Shown in pieces: positions 6,942 through 14,198 of a DNA stretch of 20,876 nt. Source of the DNA: Thermohalobaculum sp038528605 (GTDB lineage Bacteria; Pseudomonadota; Alphaproteobacteria; Rhodobacterales; Rhodobacteraceae); contig JBCBEP010000060.1 of the NCBI GenBank assembly GCA_038528605.1, positions 1 through 20,876 of the forward strand. Direction: 5' to 3'. The translations under genes were made by a program, and so were the position numbers. Every line of letters starts with the position of its first letter. The stretch's first letter is position 1. The notes beneath the pieces were generated by a model. It was not told where the DNA came from. It made no database searches and saw only the letters and a program-made list of their open reading frames with translations.

Positions 6942-7916
6942 TCAGACCGCCTTCGCCGCCCGCGCAGCCCTCAGCCGCTCGAAATCGTCGCCCGCATGGT
7001 AGCTGGACCGGGTCAGCGGGGTGGCAGACACCATCAGGAAGCCCTTCGCATAGGCGGCCTTCTCATAGGCCGCAAAAGCCTCGGGCGTGATGTAATCCGC
7101 CACGCGGTGGTGCTTCGGCGTCGGCTGCAGGTACTGCCCGATGGTGAGGAAATCGACATCGGCCACCCGCATATCGTCCATCACCTGCAGCACTTCCTCC
7201 CGCCGCTCGCCCAGCCCCACCATCAGGCCGGATTTCGTGAACATGCTGCCATCGAGCTCCTTCACCCGCTGAAGCAGCCGGAGGGAGTGGAAGTACCGCG
7301 CACCCGGACGCACCTCGGTGTAAAGCCCCGGGACCGTCTCGAGATTGTGGTTGAAGACATCGGGGCGCGCCTCCACCACCTCCTCGAGCGCGCTGTCGGG
7401 GCAGCGCAGGAAGTCGGGCGTCAGCACCTCGATGGTGGTCTCCTGGCAGCGTCGGCGCACGGCGCGGATGGTCTGCGCGATGTGCCCGGCGCCGCCGTCC
7501 TCCAGGTCGTCTCGGTCGACCGAGGTCACCACCACATGGTTCAGCCCAAGCTTCGCCACTGCATCCGCCACCCGCGCGGGCTCGAACACATCCAGCGCAT
7601 CGGGCCGCCCGGTGGCCACGTTGCAGAACGTGCAGCCGCGCGTGCAGATCTCGCCCATGATCATCATGGTCGCGTGGCCCTGCGCCCAGCACTCGCCCAC
7701 ATTCGGGCAACCCGCCTCCTCGCACACCGTGACAAGCTTGTGCTCGCGCATGATGTCCCGCGTCTGCCGATAGCCCTCGGAGGTCGGCGCCTTCACGCGG
7801 ATCCAGGGCGGCTTCGCGGGGCTCGCATTGTCCGCGCGATGGGCCTTTTCCGGGTGCCGGGCGGCCCGGTCCTTCAGGTCGCGGCTGCGGGCGGGCGTGT
7901 CGGTGGTGCTGGTCAT
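6942..7916 (-). CDS. lipA: Lipoyl synthase
   Basis: Radical-SAM enzyme that inserts two sulfur atoms into octanoyl groups on E2 and GcvH proteins to make lipoate. 324 residues from the chosen start. The auxiliary [4Fe-4S] cluster motif CX4CX5C is present as C65, C70, C76 (CEEAGCPNVGEC) and the radical SAM motif CX3CX2C as C91, C95, C98 (CTRGCTFC). The C-terminal RSSYHAGDDF supplies the conserved serine ligand. FNHNLETVPGLYTEVRPGA and TKSGLMVGLGE are also diagnostic. Two ATGs are possible, 7928 and 7916. The first places GGAGGAG inside the coding sequence, where it would serve as a close ribosome site for the second, so I chose 7916, though both are plausible. Confidence 0.96.
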   Translation of the reverse strand: MTSTTDTPARSRDLKDRAARHPEKAHRADNASPAKPPWIRVKAPTSEGYRQTRDIMREHKLVTVCEEAGCPNVGECWAQGHATMMIMGEICTRGCTFCNVATGRPDALDVFEPARVADAVAKLGLNHVVVTSVDRDDLEDGGAGHIAQTIRAVRRRCQETTIEVLTPDFLRCPDSALEEVVEARPDVFNHNLETVPGLYTEVRPGARYFHSLRLLQRVKELDGSMFTKSGLMVGLGERREEVLQVMDDMRVADVDFLTIGQYLQPTPKHHRVADYITPEAFAAYEKAAYAKGFLMVSATPLTRSSYHAGDDFERLRAARAAKAV

Positions 7917-8099
7917 GGGCTCCTCCATGGACGGGATATAACAGTGCCCAGGCCGTTCTTCGAGGCGTCAATTCCGCCTGACGGTTCGGTGCTCCGGTTT
8001 GCCCCATCTACAAGCAATTTCGGAACGAAACGCGCTGGCAACCCTTGAAGGCGCAAGAAATCGCTCGACTTCTCAGCGCGACAGGCATTGGAGACCGAC
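7917..8099. other. Divergent intergenic region, lipA and small membrane protein
   Basis: 183 bases that must contain the start signals of lipA (minus) and of the small membrane protein (plus). I see no promoter with two good hexamers. On the minus strand a TGTTATAT string about 20 bases before the lipA start could act as an extended -10, but without a matching -35. No strong repeat is apparent. Confidence 0.3.
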
Positions 8100-8396
8100 A
8101 TGAACATGACGCCCGACAGCGAGCAGTTCGTAGCCACGAAGACGAAGACAAAGAGCGCCAAGCGGCCGGACTGGATCGCGAAGAACCACGCAGCCGCGGC
8201 GGCGCACAATGCGAAGCCCATCCCGGTGATCGGCGGCCGCCCGTTCATCCATGGCGACTCGAAGACCATCGCGAGCTCGAGCGCCGAGGTGAAGGCCGAG
8301 TTCAAGGCGTTGCCGGTCCGCCTCGCGCTCGCCGGCTGCTACCTCCTCTTCTGGGGCACCGCCGCCGCCATCGCCGTCGGCCTCTATCTCGGCTGA
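8100..8396 (+). CDS. Small single-pass membrane protein of unknown function
   Basis: 98 residues that I do not assign to a family. The N-terminal 65 residues are hydrophilic, with a lysine/threonine-rich stretch (ATKTKTKSAKRPDW, about 12-25), an alanine run and PIPVIGGRPFIHGDSK. Residues 71-97 (from LPVRLALAGCYLLFW to the end) form one hydrophobic helix ending at the C-terminus, so this looks like a tail-anchored inner-membrane protein with a cytoplasmic basic domain. The ATG at 8100 has GGAG six bases upstream, which supports it as a real gene; an alternative ATG lies at 8106. It is 62 bases upstream of trmFO on the same strand. Codon use looks like that of its neighbours. Confidence 0.75.
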   Translation: MNMTPDSEQFVATKTKTKSAKRPDWIAKNHAAAAAHNAKPIPVIGGRPFIHGDSKTIASSSAEVKAEFKALPVRLALAGCYLLFWGTAAAIAVGLYLG

Positions 8397-8458
8397 CCCT
8401 CGCGGCGGCCACCCGGCCAGCCGTTGCATCCGCGCGCACCAGCAGCTAGGTGCGCGCC

Positions 8459-9829
8459 ATGCAACCCATACACATCATCGGCGGTGGCATGGCGGGAAGC
8501 GAGGCGGCGTGGGCCGCAGCGTCGCTCGGCGTGCCCGTGGTGCTGCACGAGATGCGGCCCGAGGTGCAGACCTTCGCGCACCAGACACACGGCCTCGCCG
8601 AGCTCGTCTGCTCCAACTCCTTCCGGTCTGACGATCACGAGACCAACGCGGTCGGCCTTCTGCATGAGGAGATGCGCCGCGCCGGCTCGATCATGATGTC
8701 CGCGGCCATTCTCGCCGAGGTGCCCGCCGGCGGCGCACTCGCCGTCGACCGCGAGGTGTTTTCCGCTGAAGTGACCCGCAGGCTCGAGGCGCACCCGCTC
8801 ATCACCATCGCGCGGGGCGAAGTCGCCTGCCTGCCCCCTGAGGCGTGGGACAGCGTGATTGTCGCGACCGGCCCCCTCACCTCCCCTGCCCTTGCGGACG
8901 CCATCCGCGGGCTCACCGGCGAGGAAAGCCTCGCCTTCTTCGATGCCATCGCCCCTATCGTCCACGCAGATAGCGTCGATCTGAGCCGCGCCTGGTTCCA
9001 GTCCCGCTACGACAAGGGCGAGACCGAGGAAGAGCGCACCGCCTACCTCAACTGCCCCATGGACGAGGCGCAGTATAACGCCTTCATCGACGCGTTGCTC
9101 GCCGCTCCCAAGACCGAGTTCAAGGACTGGGAGAAGGACACGCCCTATTTCGAGGGCTGCCTGCCCATCGAGGTGATGGCTGAGCGCGGGCGCGAGACGC
9201 TGCGCTGGGGGCCGCTGAAGCCCGTCGGTCTCACCAACCCCCATGCGCCGGACAAGAAGCCCCACGCCGTGGTGCAGCTCCGGCGCGAGAACAGGCTCGG
9301 CACGCTCTACAATCTGGTCGGCTTCCAGACCAAGCTGAAATACGGCGCGCAGGCGGAGGTTCTGGGCCTGATCCCGGGGCTGGAGAACGCGCGCTTCGCC
9401 CGCCTCGGCGGCATCCACCGGAACACTTTTCTCAACAGCCCCAGGCTGTTGGACGGCGCAATGCGCCTGAGGGCGCAGCCACGCCTTCGCTTCGCCGGGC
9501 AGATCACGGGCGTTGAGGGCTATGTGGAGTCCGGCGCCATGGGCATCCTCGCCGGCCGGTTCGCCGCCTTCGAGCGCCTCGGCCGCCCGCTGACCATGCC
9601 GCCCCGTGAGACCGCCATGGGCGCCCTTCTCGCGCACATCACGGGCGACGCGGAGGCGGAGACGTTCCAGCCCATGAACGTGAATTTCGGCCTCTTCCCG
9701 CCGCTCGAGGATGCGCGCAAGGGCCGCCGAGGCAAACGGGAGCGTGCGAAGGGGTATACCGACCGCGCGAAGGCCGCCTTCGATGCCTGGCTCGCGGAAA
9801 CTGGCGCGCCGTGCGCTCCTGCGGCCTAA
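8459..9829 (+). CDS. trmFO: tRNA (uracil-5-)-methyltransferase TrmFO
   Basis: Folate- and FAD-dependent enzyme that makes 5-methyluridine at position 54 of tRNA, using methylenetetrahydrofolate rather than SAM. 456 residues, the normal length. The N-terminal dinucleotide-binding motif is IIGGGMAGSEAAWAAA, followed by LVCSNSFRSDDHETNAVGLL with C51. The second conserved cysteine is C234 in PYFEGCLPIEVMAERG; in the Bacillus enzyme the corresponding two cysteines are catalytically important. YNLVGFQTKL, FARLGGIHRNTFLNSP and FAGQITGVEGYVES are typical of the family. A GTG at 8450 could also start the protein, but the ATG at 8459 begins directly at the FAD-binding strand. The enzyme is well known in Gram-positives and also occurs in alphaproteobacteria. 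Confidence 0.96.
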   Translation: MQPIHIIGGGMAGSEAAWAAASLGVPVVLHEMRPEVQTFAHQTHGLAELVCSNSFRSDDHETNAVGLLHEEMRRAGSIMMSAAILAEVPAGGALAVDREVFSAEVTRRLEAHPLITIARGEVACLPPEAWDSVIVATGPLTSPALADAIRGLTGEESLAFFDAIAPIVHADSVDLSRAWFQSRYDKGETEEERTAYLNCPMDEAQYNAFIDALLAAPKTEFKDWEKDTPYFEGCLPIEVMAERGRETLRWGPLKPVGLTNPHAPDKKPHAVVQLRRENRLGTLYNLVGFQTKLKYGAQAEVLGLIPGLENARFARLGGIHRNTFLNSPRLLDGAMRLRAQPRLRFAGQITGVEGYVESGAMGILAGRFAAFERLGRPLTMPPRETAMGALLAHITGDAEAETFQPMNVNFGLFPPLEDARKGRRGKRERAKGYTDRAKAAFDAWLAETGAPCAPAA

Positions 9830-9835
9830 GGGCTC

Positions 9836-9864
9836 TTGCCTCTCGATTCGCTCCATGTGTTAAT
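9836..9864 (+). promoter_or_regulatory. Putative sigma-70-type promoter of the methyltransferase gene
   Basis: TTGCCT (9836-9841), a 17-base spacer and GTTAAT (9859-9864), each matching 4 of 6 consensus bases with ideal spacing. It starts 7 bases after the trmFO stop. Transcription would begin near 9870, inside the inverted repeat that follows. This is a pattern call only. Confidence 0.4.
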
Positions 9865-9894
9865 TTGCGACACCGGGATGTCGCAAACGACACA
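9856..9894 (+). promoter_or_regulatory. Inverted repeat between promoter and ribosome site (operator or RNA hairpin)
   Basis: Perfect 9-bp arms TTTGCGACA (9864-9872) and TGTCGCAAA (9879-9887) with a 6-base centre CCGGGA. Outside these, TGTGT (9856-9860) and ACACA (9890-9894) can add five more pairs across a small internal loop. The outer arm touches the ribosome-binding site AAGGAG (9894-9899) of the methyltransferase and the inner arm overlaps the edge of the putative -10. No T-run follows, so it does not look like a terminator of trmFO. It may be a binding site for a dimeric repressor or a hairpin limiting translation. Confidence 0.6.
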
Positions 9895-9908
9895 AGGAGA
9901 GTGCCGCC

Positions 9909-10535
9909 ATGACCGCTCAGGAAGCGCAGAAGGGCCTTGATGCCGTCTATGGCGTGACAGGCTCAGAAGATACCCGCAGCTTTTACGACGAATGGTCCGA
10001 AACCTACGATAATGAGCTGAGTGCACACGATTACGTGACGCCGCAACGCTGTGCCGAGGCCCTCAAGGCCCATGCGGCGGATCCGACGCTGCCCTTGGCG
10101 GATTTCGCGTGCGGCACCGGGCTCTCGGGCCGGGCCCTGCGCGATGCGGGGTTCACGACGCTCGACGGGTTCGACCTCTCACCCGGCATGCTCGAGAAGG
10201 CGCGGACGCTCGATCTCTACCGGAACCTCGCAGTGGCGGATCTCTCCAAGCCACTGGATATTCAGAAAAATATCTACGCCAACGCAGCCGCCGTCGGCTG
10301 CATCACCACCGATTACATGCCGGTGACGGTGATCGATGAGATCCTCGGCAAGCTCCCCTCCGGCGGCTGCTTCGTCTTCTCGGTGAACGACCACGCCGCG
10401 GCGGACCGGCAGATCGAAGGCCGCATCAACGAGCTGATCGACTGCGGCTGGGCCGAGCTGATGATGCGCGAATACGGCGACCACATCCCGAAGATCGGCC
10501 TCAACGCGACCGTCTACGTCCTCCGGCGCCGCTGA
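9909..10535 (+). CDS. Class I SAM-dependent methyltransferase
   Basis: 208 residues with a Rossmann methyltransferase fold. Motif I is ADFACGTGLSG (about 64-74), the acidic residue that binds the SAM ribose is D89 in GFDLSPGMLEKAR, and later PSGGCFVFSVNDH is the usual strand-5 region. The N-terminal part (SFYDEWSETYDNELSAHDYVT) resembles methyltransferases related to human WBSCR27/METTL27 and to small-molecule methyltransferases; the substrate cannot be told from sequence. AAGGAG nine bases upstream supports the ATG. The gene seems to be its own transcription unit, with a promoter-like sequence and a long inverted repeat in the 79 bases after trmFO. One 60-base line in its 5' part (9961-10020) is only about 50% GC. 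Confidence 0.9.
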   Translation: MTAQEAQKGLDAVYGVTGSEDTRSFYDEWSETYDNELSAHDYVTPQRCAEALKAHAADPTLPLADFACGTGLSGRALRDAGFTTLDGFDLSPGMLEKARTLDLYRNLAVADLSKPLDIQKNIYANAAAVGCITTDYMPVTVIDEILGKLPSGGCFVFSVNDHAAADRQIEGRINELIDCGWAELMMREYGDHIPKIGLNATVYVLRRR

Positions 10536-10598
10536 ACGCTTCTCAGAGCGCCCGCCACGTGGCATCCTCCCGGCGGGGCGACTGAGGGACGGATCACG

Positions 10599-11588
10599 AT
10601 GTGGCAACGCATGATTGGCGCCGCGCTTGTAGCGCTCGCTGCGGCTGGGATGGGCGCAACGGCGGCGCGGGCGGAGTACAACCCGTGCAACTTCTCCGGC
10701 GGCGATGAGGCCTGCAAAGTGCAGGGCGGGGAGTATCGCGTGCTCAAACCCGCCGGCGAGGGCCCGCATCCGGTGCTCGTCTACCTGCACGGCTCGCTGG
10801 GCGAGGCGGATCTCGTCTACAAGAACGGCGCTATCCGGCAGGCGATTGTCGACCGGGGCTATGTCCTGCTCGTCCCCCGCGCGCTCGACGTCGTGAACTA
10901 CACCGTTGGGCGCGGCACCGGCTGGTCGCTGCGCTCGCGCGAGACGCATCCGCGCGACGATATCGGCTTCATCCGCAACGTGCTCAACCATGTGGAGCGC
11001 GAATATCGGATCGACCGGCGCCGCGTGCTCTTCGCCGGCCAGTCCGATGGCGGGTTCCTGATCTGGGAGATCGCCTGCCACGAGCCGGGCCTGGCCGCCG
11101 CCTATGCCAGCCATGCGGGCAGCTATGGCGGCCCGCTGCCGCAAAGCTGCGCCTCCCCGGCGAAGCTGCTGCAAACCCACGGGCGCCGCGACACGATCGT
11201 GCCTTTCGAAGCCGAGCGCATGTCGCCCGACGGCAGCCGCCTCTCCTCCGCCAATCCGCTCAACGGCCTTGAACTCCTCGCGCGGGCAAATGGCTGCGAG
11301 ACCATGGGCGAGGTGCCGGTGACAAAGTATCAGGGGTTCGACCGGCGGAGCTGGCGGGACTGTCAGAACGGCGCCGCCCTCGAATACTGGGTGCATGGCG
11401 GCGGGCATGGTTACCCGCGCCACTGGCTCTCGGCAGTGCTGGACTGGTTCGAGACCTTCGATTTCGAGCCGCCGAAGCCGGGCCAGCGCGTGGTGCGCCG
11501 GGTTGGCCAGCCGAGCGAGGCACGGGCAGGCCGGTTCAAGGCAGTCTCGGGTGCCGGCAGCCGCTTCAAGTCCGTCCCAACGGAATGA
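10599..11588 (+). CDS. Secreted PHB-depolymerase/feruloyl-esterase-like hydrolase
   Basis: 329 residues. A signal peptide is clear: MWQRM, a hydrophobic alanine-rich core, and an AxA site with likely cleavage after A25 (AARA/EYN). The mature part is an alpha/beta hydrolase of the LpqC/PHB depolymerase type: oxyanion region VYLHGSLGEAD (about 61-71), nucleophile S149 in GQSDGG, acid D198 in THGRRDTIVP, and histidine H270 in WVHGGGHGYPR. Several cysteines (30, 39, 160, 184, 233, 255) could form disulfides in the periplasm. The last 45 residues (after WFETFDF) are basic and low complexity and probably lie outside the fold. The substrate is unknown; related enzymes cleave polyhydroxyalkanoate or aromatic esters. 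It ends one base from the stop of the opposing gene. Confidence 0.88.
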   Translation: MWQRMIGAALVALAAAGMGATAARAEYNPCNFSGGDEACKVQGGEYRVLKPAGEGPHPVLVYLHGSLGEADLVYKNGAIRQAIVDRGYVLLVPRALDVVNYTVGRGTGWSLRSRETHPRDDIGFIRNVLNHVEREYRIDRRRVLFAGQSDGGFLIWEIACHEPGLAAAYASHAGSYGGPLPQSCASPAKLLQTHGRRDTIVPFEAERMSPDGSRLSSANPLNGLELLARANGCETMGEVPVTKYQGFDRRSWRDCQNGAALEYWVHGGGHGYPRHWLSAVLDWFETFDFEPPKPGQRVVRRVGQPSEARAGRFKAVSGAGSRFKSVPTE

Positions 11589-11589
11589 C

Positions 11590-12465
11590 CTACCAGCGCC
11601 CCGTCATGGCCCGCCAGAGATAGGCGACCGCGCGGGCGCCCTGCCCCGTTTCCGAAGGCCGCGCTACGAGCGGGCGCCCTCCCGCCGGCAAACCGCCCTT
11701 TGCGGCGCGAAGGTCCCGCCCCACGCGCCACAGCGGCAGGAAGGCGGGGGCTGCTGCGCGGCCGAGGCTTCCGCGATGCGCCCTCAAGCGTTTCAGCGCA
11801 GCCAGGCCTTCGCCAGCCAGCCGGCCGATAACCCTGGCCGTATCGGGCGTAACATCGCCCCGGGCCAGACGGGACGCCGCCTCGCCCTCGACACCCGGCA
11901 GAAGCGCCCTGCCCTCGCCGGCGAGCGCCACGGCGTGCCGGATCGCGAAGGCCCGGGCCTGCGCCGCGCCTGCCTCGAGGGCCGCCTCCTGCGCGCCATC
12001 TCGCTCCGAGAAGCCGAGCGCCGAGAGGGAGAGCCCGTACCACGAGGTGAAGCGGGCATCGGCCCAGGCAATGAAGGCATCGTCATCAAACGGGGTTTGC
12101 AGCTCGAGCGCGCGCGCCTCGACAAGGCGGGACGCGAGAGGGGCCGCAGCGCTCAGCGCTCCTGTCAGAAGCGTGTGCATGGGCCCGGCCACCTCATGCG
12201 CCGCCGCGGGGCCGCCCGCACGCGCCGCTTCCACCCGGTCCTGCCAGAACTGCACCCGCATGGCAGCCAGCATCGGTCCCTCGGCCACGCCCCCGGCCTT
12301 CGCCGTCGCACGGCTGAGCTCGATATCGAAGGCGGCGAGCACCATCAGCCGCTCGCGCGCGGGCTCCGGGGCGAAGAGGGCCGCGTGGAAAAGGTCCGGA
12401 TCGAAGCGGCGGACGAGCTCGGCGGGCGCACTGAGCTGCGGCCCGCCCGAGAGGGCCTCGCTCAC
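11590..12465 (-). CDS. Squalene/phytoene-synthase-fold protein, NDUFAF6-like
   Basis: 291 residues of the trans-prenyltransferase (squalene/phytoene synthase) family, but of the degenerate kind. AAFDIELSRA (about 44-53) and AAMRVQFWQDRVE (67-79) resemble the human complex I assembly factor NDUFAF6 and its alphaproteobacterial relatives. The aspartate-rich DxxxD motifs that bind prenyl diphosphate in true phytoene synthases are not recognisable at the expected places. RHAVALAGEGRALLPG matches the position of the second motif without its aspartates. A catalytic carotenoid or hopanoid role is therefore unlikely, and a respiratory assembly role is inferred. Translation starts at GTG, inside the cimA stop (GTGA, 12462-12465), so it is probably coupled to cimA. 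Confidence 0.8.
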   Translation of the reverse strand: MSEALSGGPQLSAPAELVRRFDPDLFHAALFAPEPARERLMVLAAFDIELSRATAKAGGVAEGPMLAAMRVQFWQDRVEAARAGGPAAAHEVAGPMHTLLTGALSAAAPLASRLVEARALELQTPFDDDAFIAWADARFTSWYGLSLSALGFSERDGAQEAALEAGAAQARAFAIRHAVALAGEGRALLPGVEGEAASRLARGDVTPDTARVIGRLAGEGLAALKRLRAHRGSLGRAAAPAFLPLWRVGRDLRAAKGGLPAGGRPLVARPSETGQGARAVAYLWRAMTGRW

Positions 12466-14198
12466 GCGCCCTCCGTCCGCCCAAGGCGAAGGCCGGCGAC
12501 CCGGCCCTGCGCATCGCCCGGCGCGTAGATCGCCGCCCGCCCATCGCCCCCGCCGCCAGCGGCCTGCGCCGCAGCGCCCGCGCGCAGCAGCCTCAGCACG
12601 ATCGCGTCCTCAAGTGCCTGGAAGGACGCGTCGACGATGTTCGCGGAGACGCCGACGCTCGACCATACTTCGCCCGTCGCGTCCGTCGCATCGAGCAGCA
12701 CGCGCGTCACAGCCTCGGTACCCGCACCGATGATGCGCACCCGGAAGTCCACCAGCCGCATATCGTCGATAAAGCGCTGGTAGCGCCCCAGATCCTTCGA
12801 GAGCGCAAGGGCAAGCGCGTTGACCGGCCCCTGGTCGGACTGGCTGTCGGGATCCATCGAGGTGGCGACCGACATCATCGGCCGGCCGTCGACGGTCACC
12901 TCCACCACCGCCTCCGAGAGCGAGATGCGCTCGCCGAGGGCATTGAAGCGCCGCTCCACGATCACGCGGTAGCGGTTGATCTCGAAGAAGGCCGGCAGCT
13001 GGCCGAGCATGCGGCGCGCGAGGATCTCGAAGCTCGCACCGGCGCTGTCATAGGCATAGCCCCGGTCCTCCCGGTCCTTCACCTCCGCAAGGAGCGCCGG
13101 CAGCCGGGCATCGGCCGGGTCAACTTCCAGCCCGGCCTCGCGCAGTCGGCTCACCAGGTTCGCGCGGCCGGCCTGGTTCGACATCGGGATAACCCGGGCG
13201 TTCCCCACGGCCTCGGGCGCCACATGCTCATAGGTCGTCGGGTCCTTCACGATGGCGGAGGCGTGGAGGCCCGCTTTGTGCGTGAAGGCCGCGGAGCCGA
13301 TATAGGGCGCGTGCCGGTTCGGCTGGCGGTTGAGGATATCGTCGAGCATGGCGGAGACGCGGCGGAGCTCCTTGAGCCCCTCGGGCCTCACCCCTGTCTC
13401 GAAGCGGCTCGCATAGGGCTCCTTCAGCAGGAGCGTGGGGATGACGGAGCAGAGGTTCGCGTTGCCGCAGCGCTCGCCGAGCCCGTTGAGCGTGCCCTGG
13501 ATCTGCCGTGCCCCGGCTTCGACCGCCGCGAGGGTGCCGGCCACCGCCGTCTCCATGTCGTTATGGGTGTGGATGCCCGTGTGCTCCCGCCCGAAACGCT
13601 CGGCCACCGCCGCGGTCGCCGCCGCGATCTGGCCCGGGAGCGTGCCGCCATTGGTATCGCAGAGGACGACCCAGCGGGCACCGCCCTCGAGGGCCGCTTC
13701 GAGGCAGGCGAGGCTGTAGGCCGGGTTCGCCGCGTAGCCGTCGAAGAAGTGCTCCGCGTCGAAGAGCGGCTCGCGGCCGAGTGCTTTCAGATGCGCCATC
13801 GAGTCCCGGATCGCGTCGAGGTTCTCCTCGAGGGTGACCCCCAGCGCACGCTCCACATGAAAGTCATGCGCCTTGCCGACAAGGCAGACGGCGCCGGTGC
13901 CCGCGTTCGTGACCGCCGCAAGCGTGTCGTCATTCGCCGCCGAGCGGCCGACGCGCTTGGTCATGCCGAAGGCGGTGAAGGTGGCGCGCTTCAGGCCGGG
14001 CGGGCGCTCGAAGAACTCGCTGTCGGTCGGGTTCGCGCCGGGCCAGCCGCCCTCGACATAGTCGATGCCGAGGGCGTCGAGCGCGGTCGCGATCCGCGCC
14101 TTGTCCGCCGCCGAGAAGTCGACGCCCTGGGTCTGCTGCCCGTCCCGCAGCGTGGTGTCGAAGAGCCAGAGCCGCTCGCGCGTGCCGTCGGTCGTCAT
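12462..14198 (-). CDS. cimA: (R)-citramalate synthase
   Basis: Condenses acetyl-CoA with pyruvate to citramalate, a threonine-independent route to 2-oxobutyrate and isoleucine. 578 residues. The DRE-TIM metallolyase N-terminus LFDTTLRDGQQTQGVDF has the catalytic R18-D19, and metal ligands H210 and H212 lie in GIHTHNDMETAV. GTLNGLGERCGNANL and AFTHKAGLHASAI follow. The C-terminal LeuA-like regulatory domain (about 400-550) includes VDGRPMMSVATSMDPDSQ and SSVGVSANIVDASFQALED. The long CimA form with DGQQTQG after DTTLR separates it from LeuA and homocitrate synthase, though the family contains all three activities. The ATG at 14198 is preceded by AAGGA and overlaps the cysS stop (ATGA). The final 35 residues are glycine/alanine rich and probably disordered. 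Confidence 0.92.
   Translation of the reverse strand: MTTDGTRERLWLFDTTLRDGQQTQGVDFSAADKARIATALDALGIDYVEGGWPGANPTDSEFFERPPGLKRATFTAFGMTKRVGRSAANDDTLAAVTNAGTGAVCLVGKAHDFHVERALGVTLEENLDAIRDSMAHLKALGREPLFDAEHFFDGYAANPAYSLACLEAALEGGARWVVLCDTNGGTLPGQIAAATAAVAERFGREHTGIHTHNDMETAVAGTLAAVEAGARQIQGTLNGLGERCGNANLCSVIPTLLLKEPYASRFETGVRPEGLKELRRVSAMLDDILNRQPNRHAPYIGSAAFTHKAGLHASAIVKDPTTYEHVAPEAVGNARVIPMSNQAGRANLVSRLREAGLEVDPADARLPALLAEVKDREDRGYAYDSAGASFEILARRMLGQLPAFFEINRYRVIVERRFNALGERISLSEAVVEVTVDGRPMMSVATSMDPDSQSDQGPVNALALALSKDLGRYQRFIDDMRLVDFRVRIIGAGTEAVTRVLLDATDATGEVWSSVGVSANIVDASFQALEDAIVLRLLRAGAAAQAAGGGGDGRAAIYAPGDAQGRVAGLRLGRTEGA

Noticed and set aside
8384..9856. Minus-strand open frame (490 codons) opposite trmFO
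   Set aside because: Antisense shadow of trmFO; no ribosome site and no recognisable motif.
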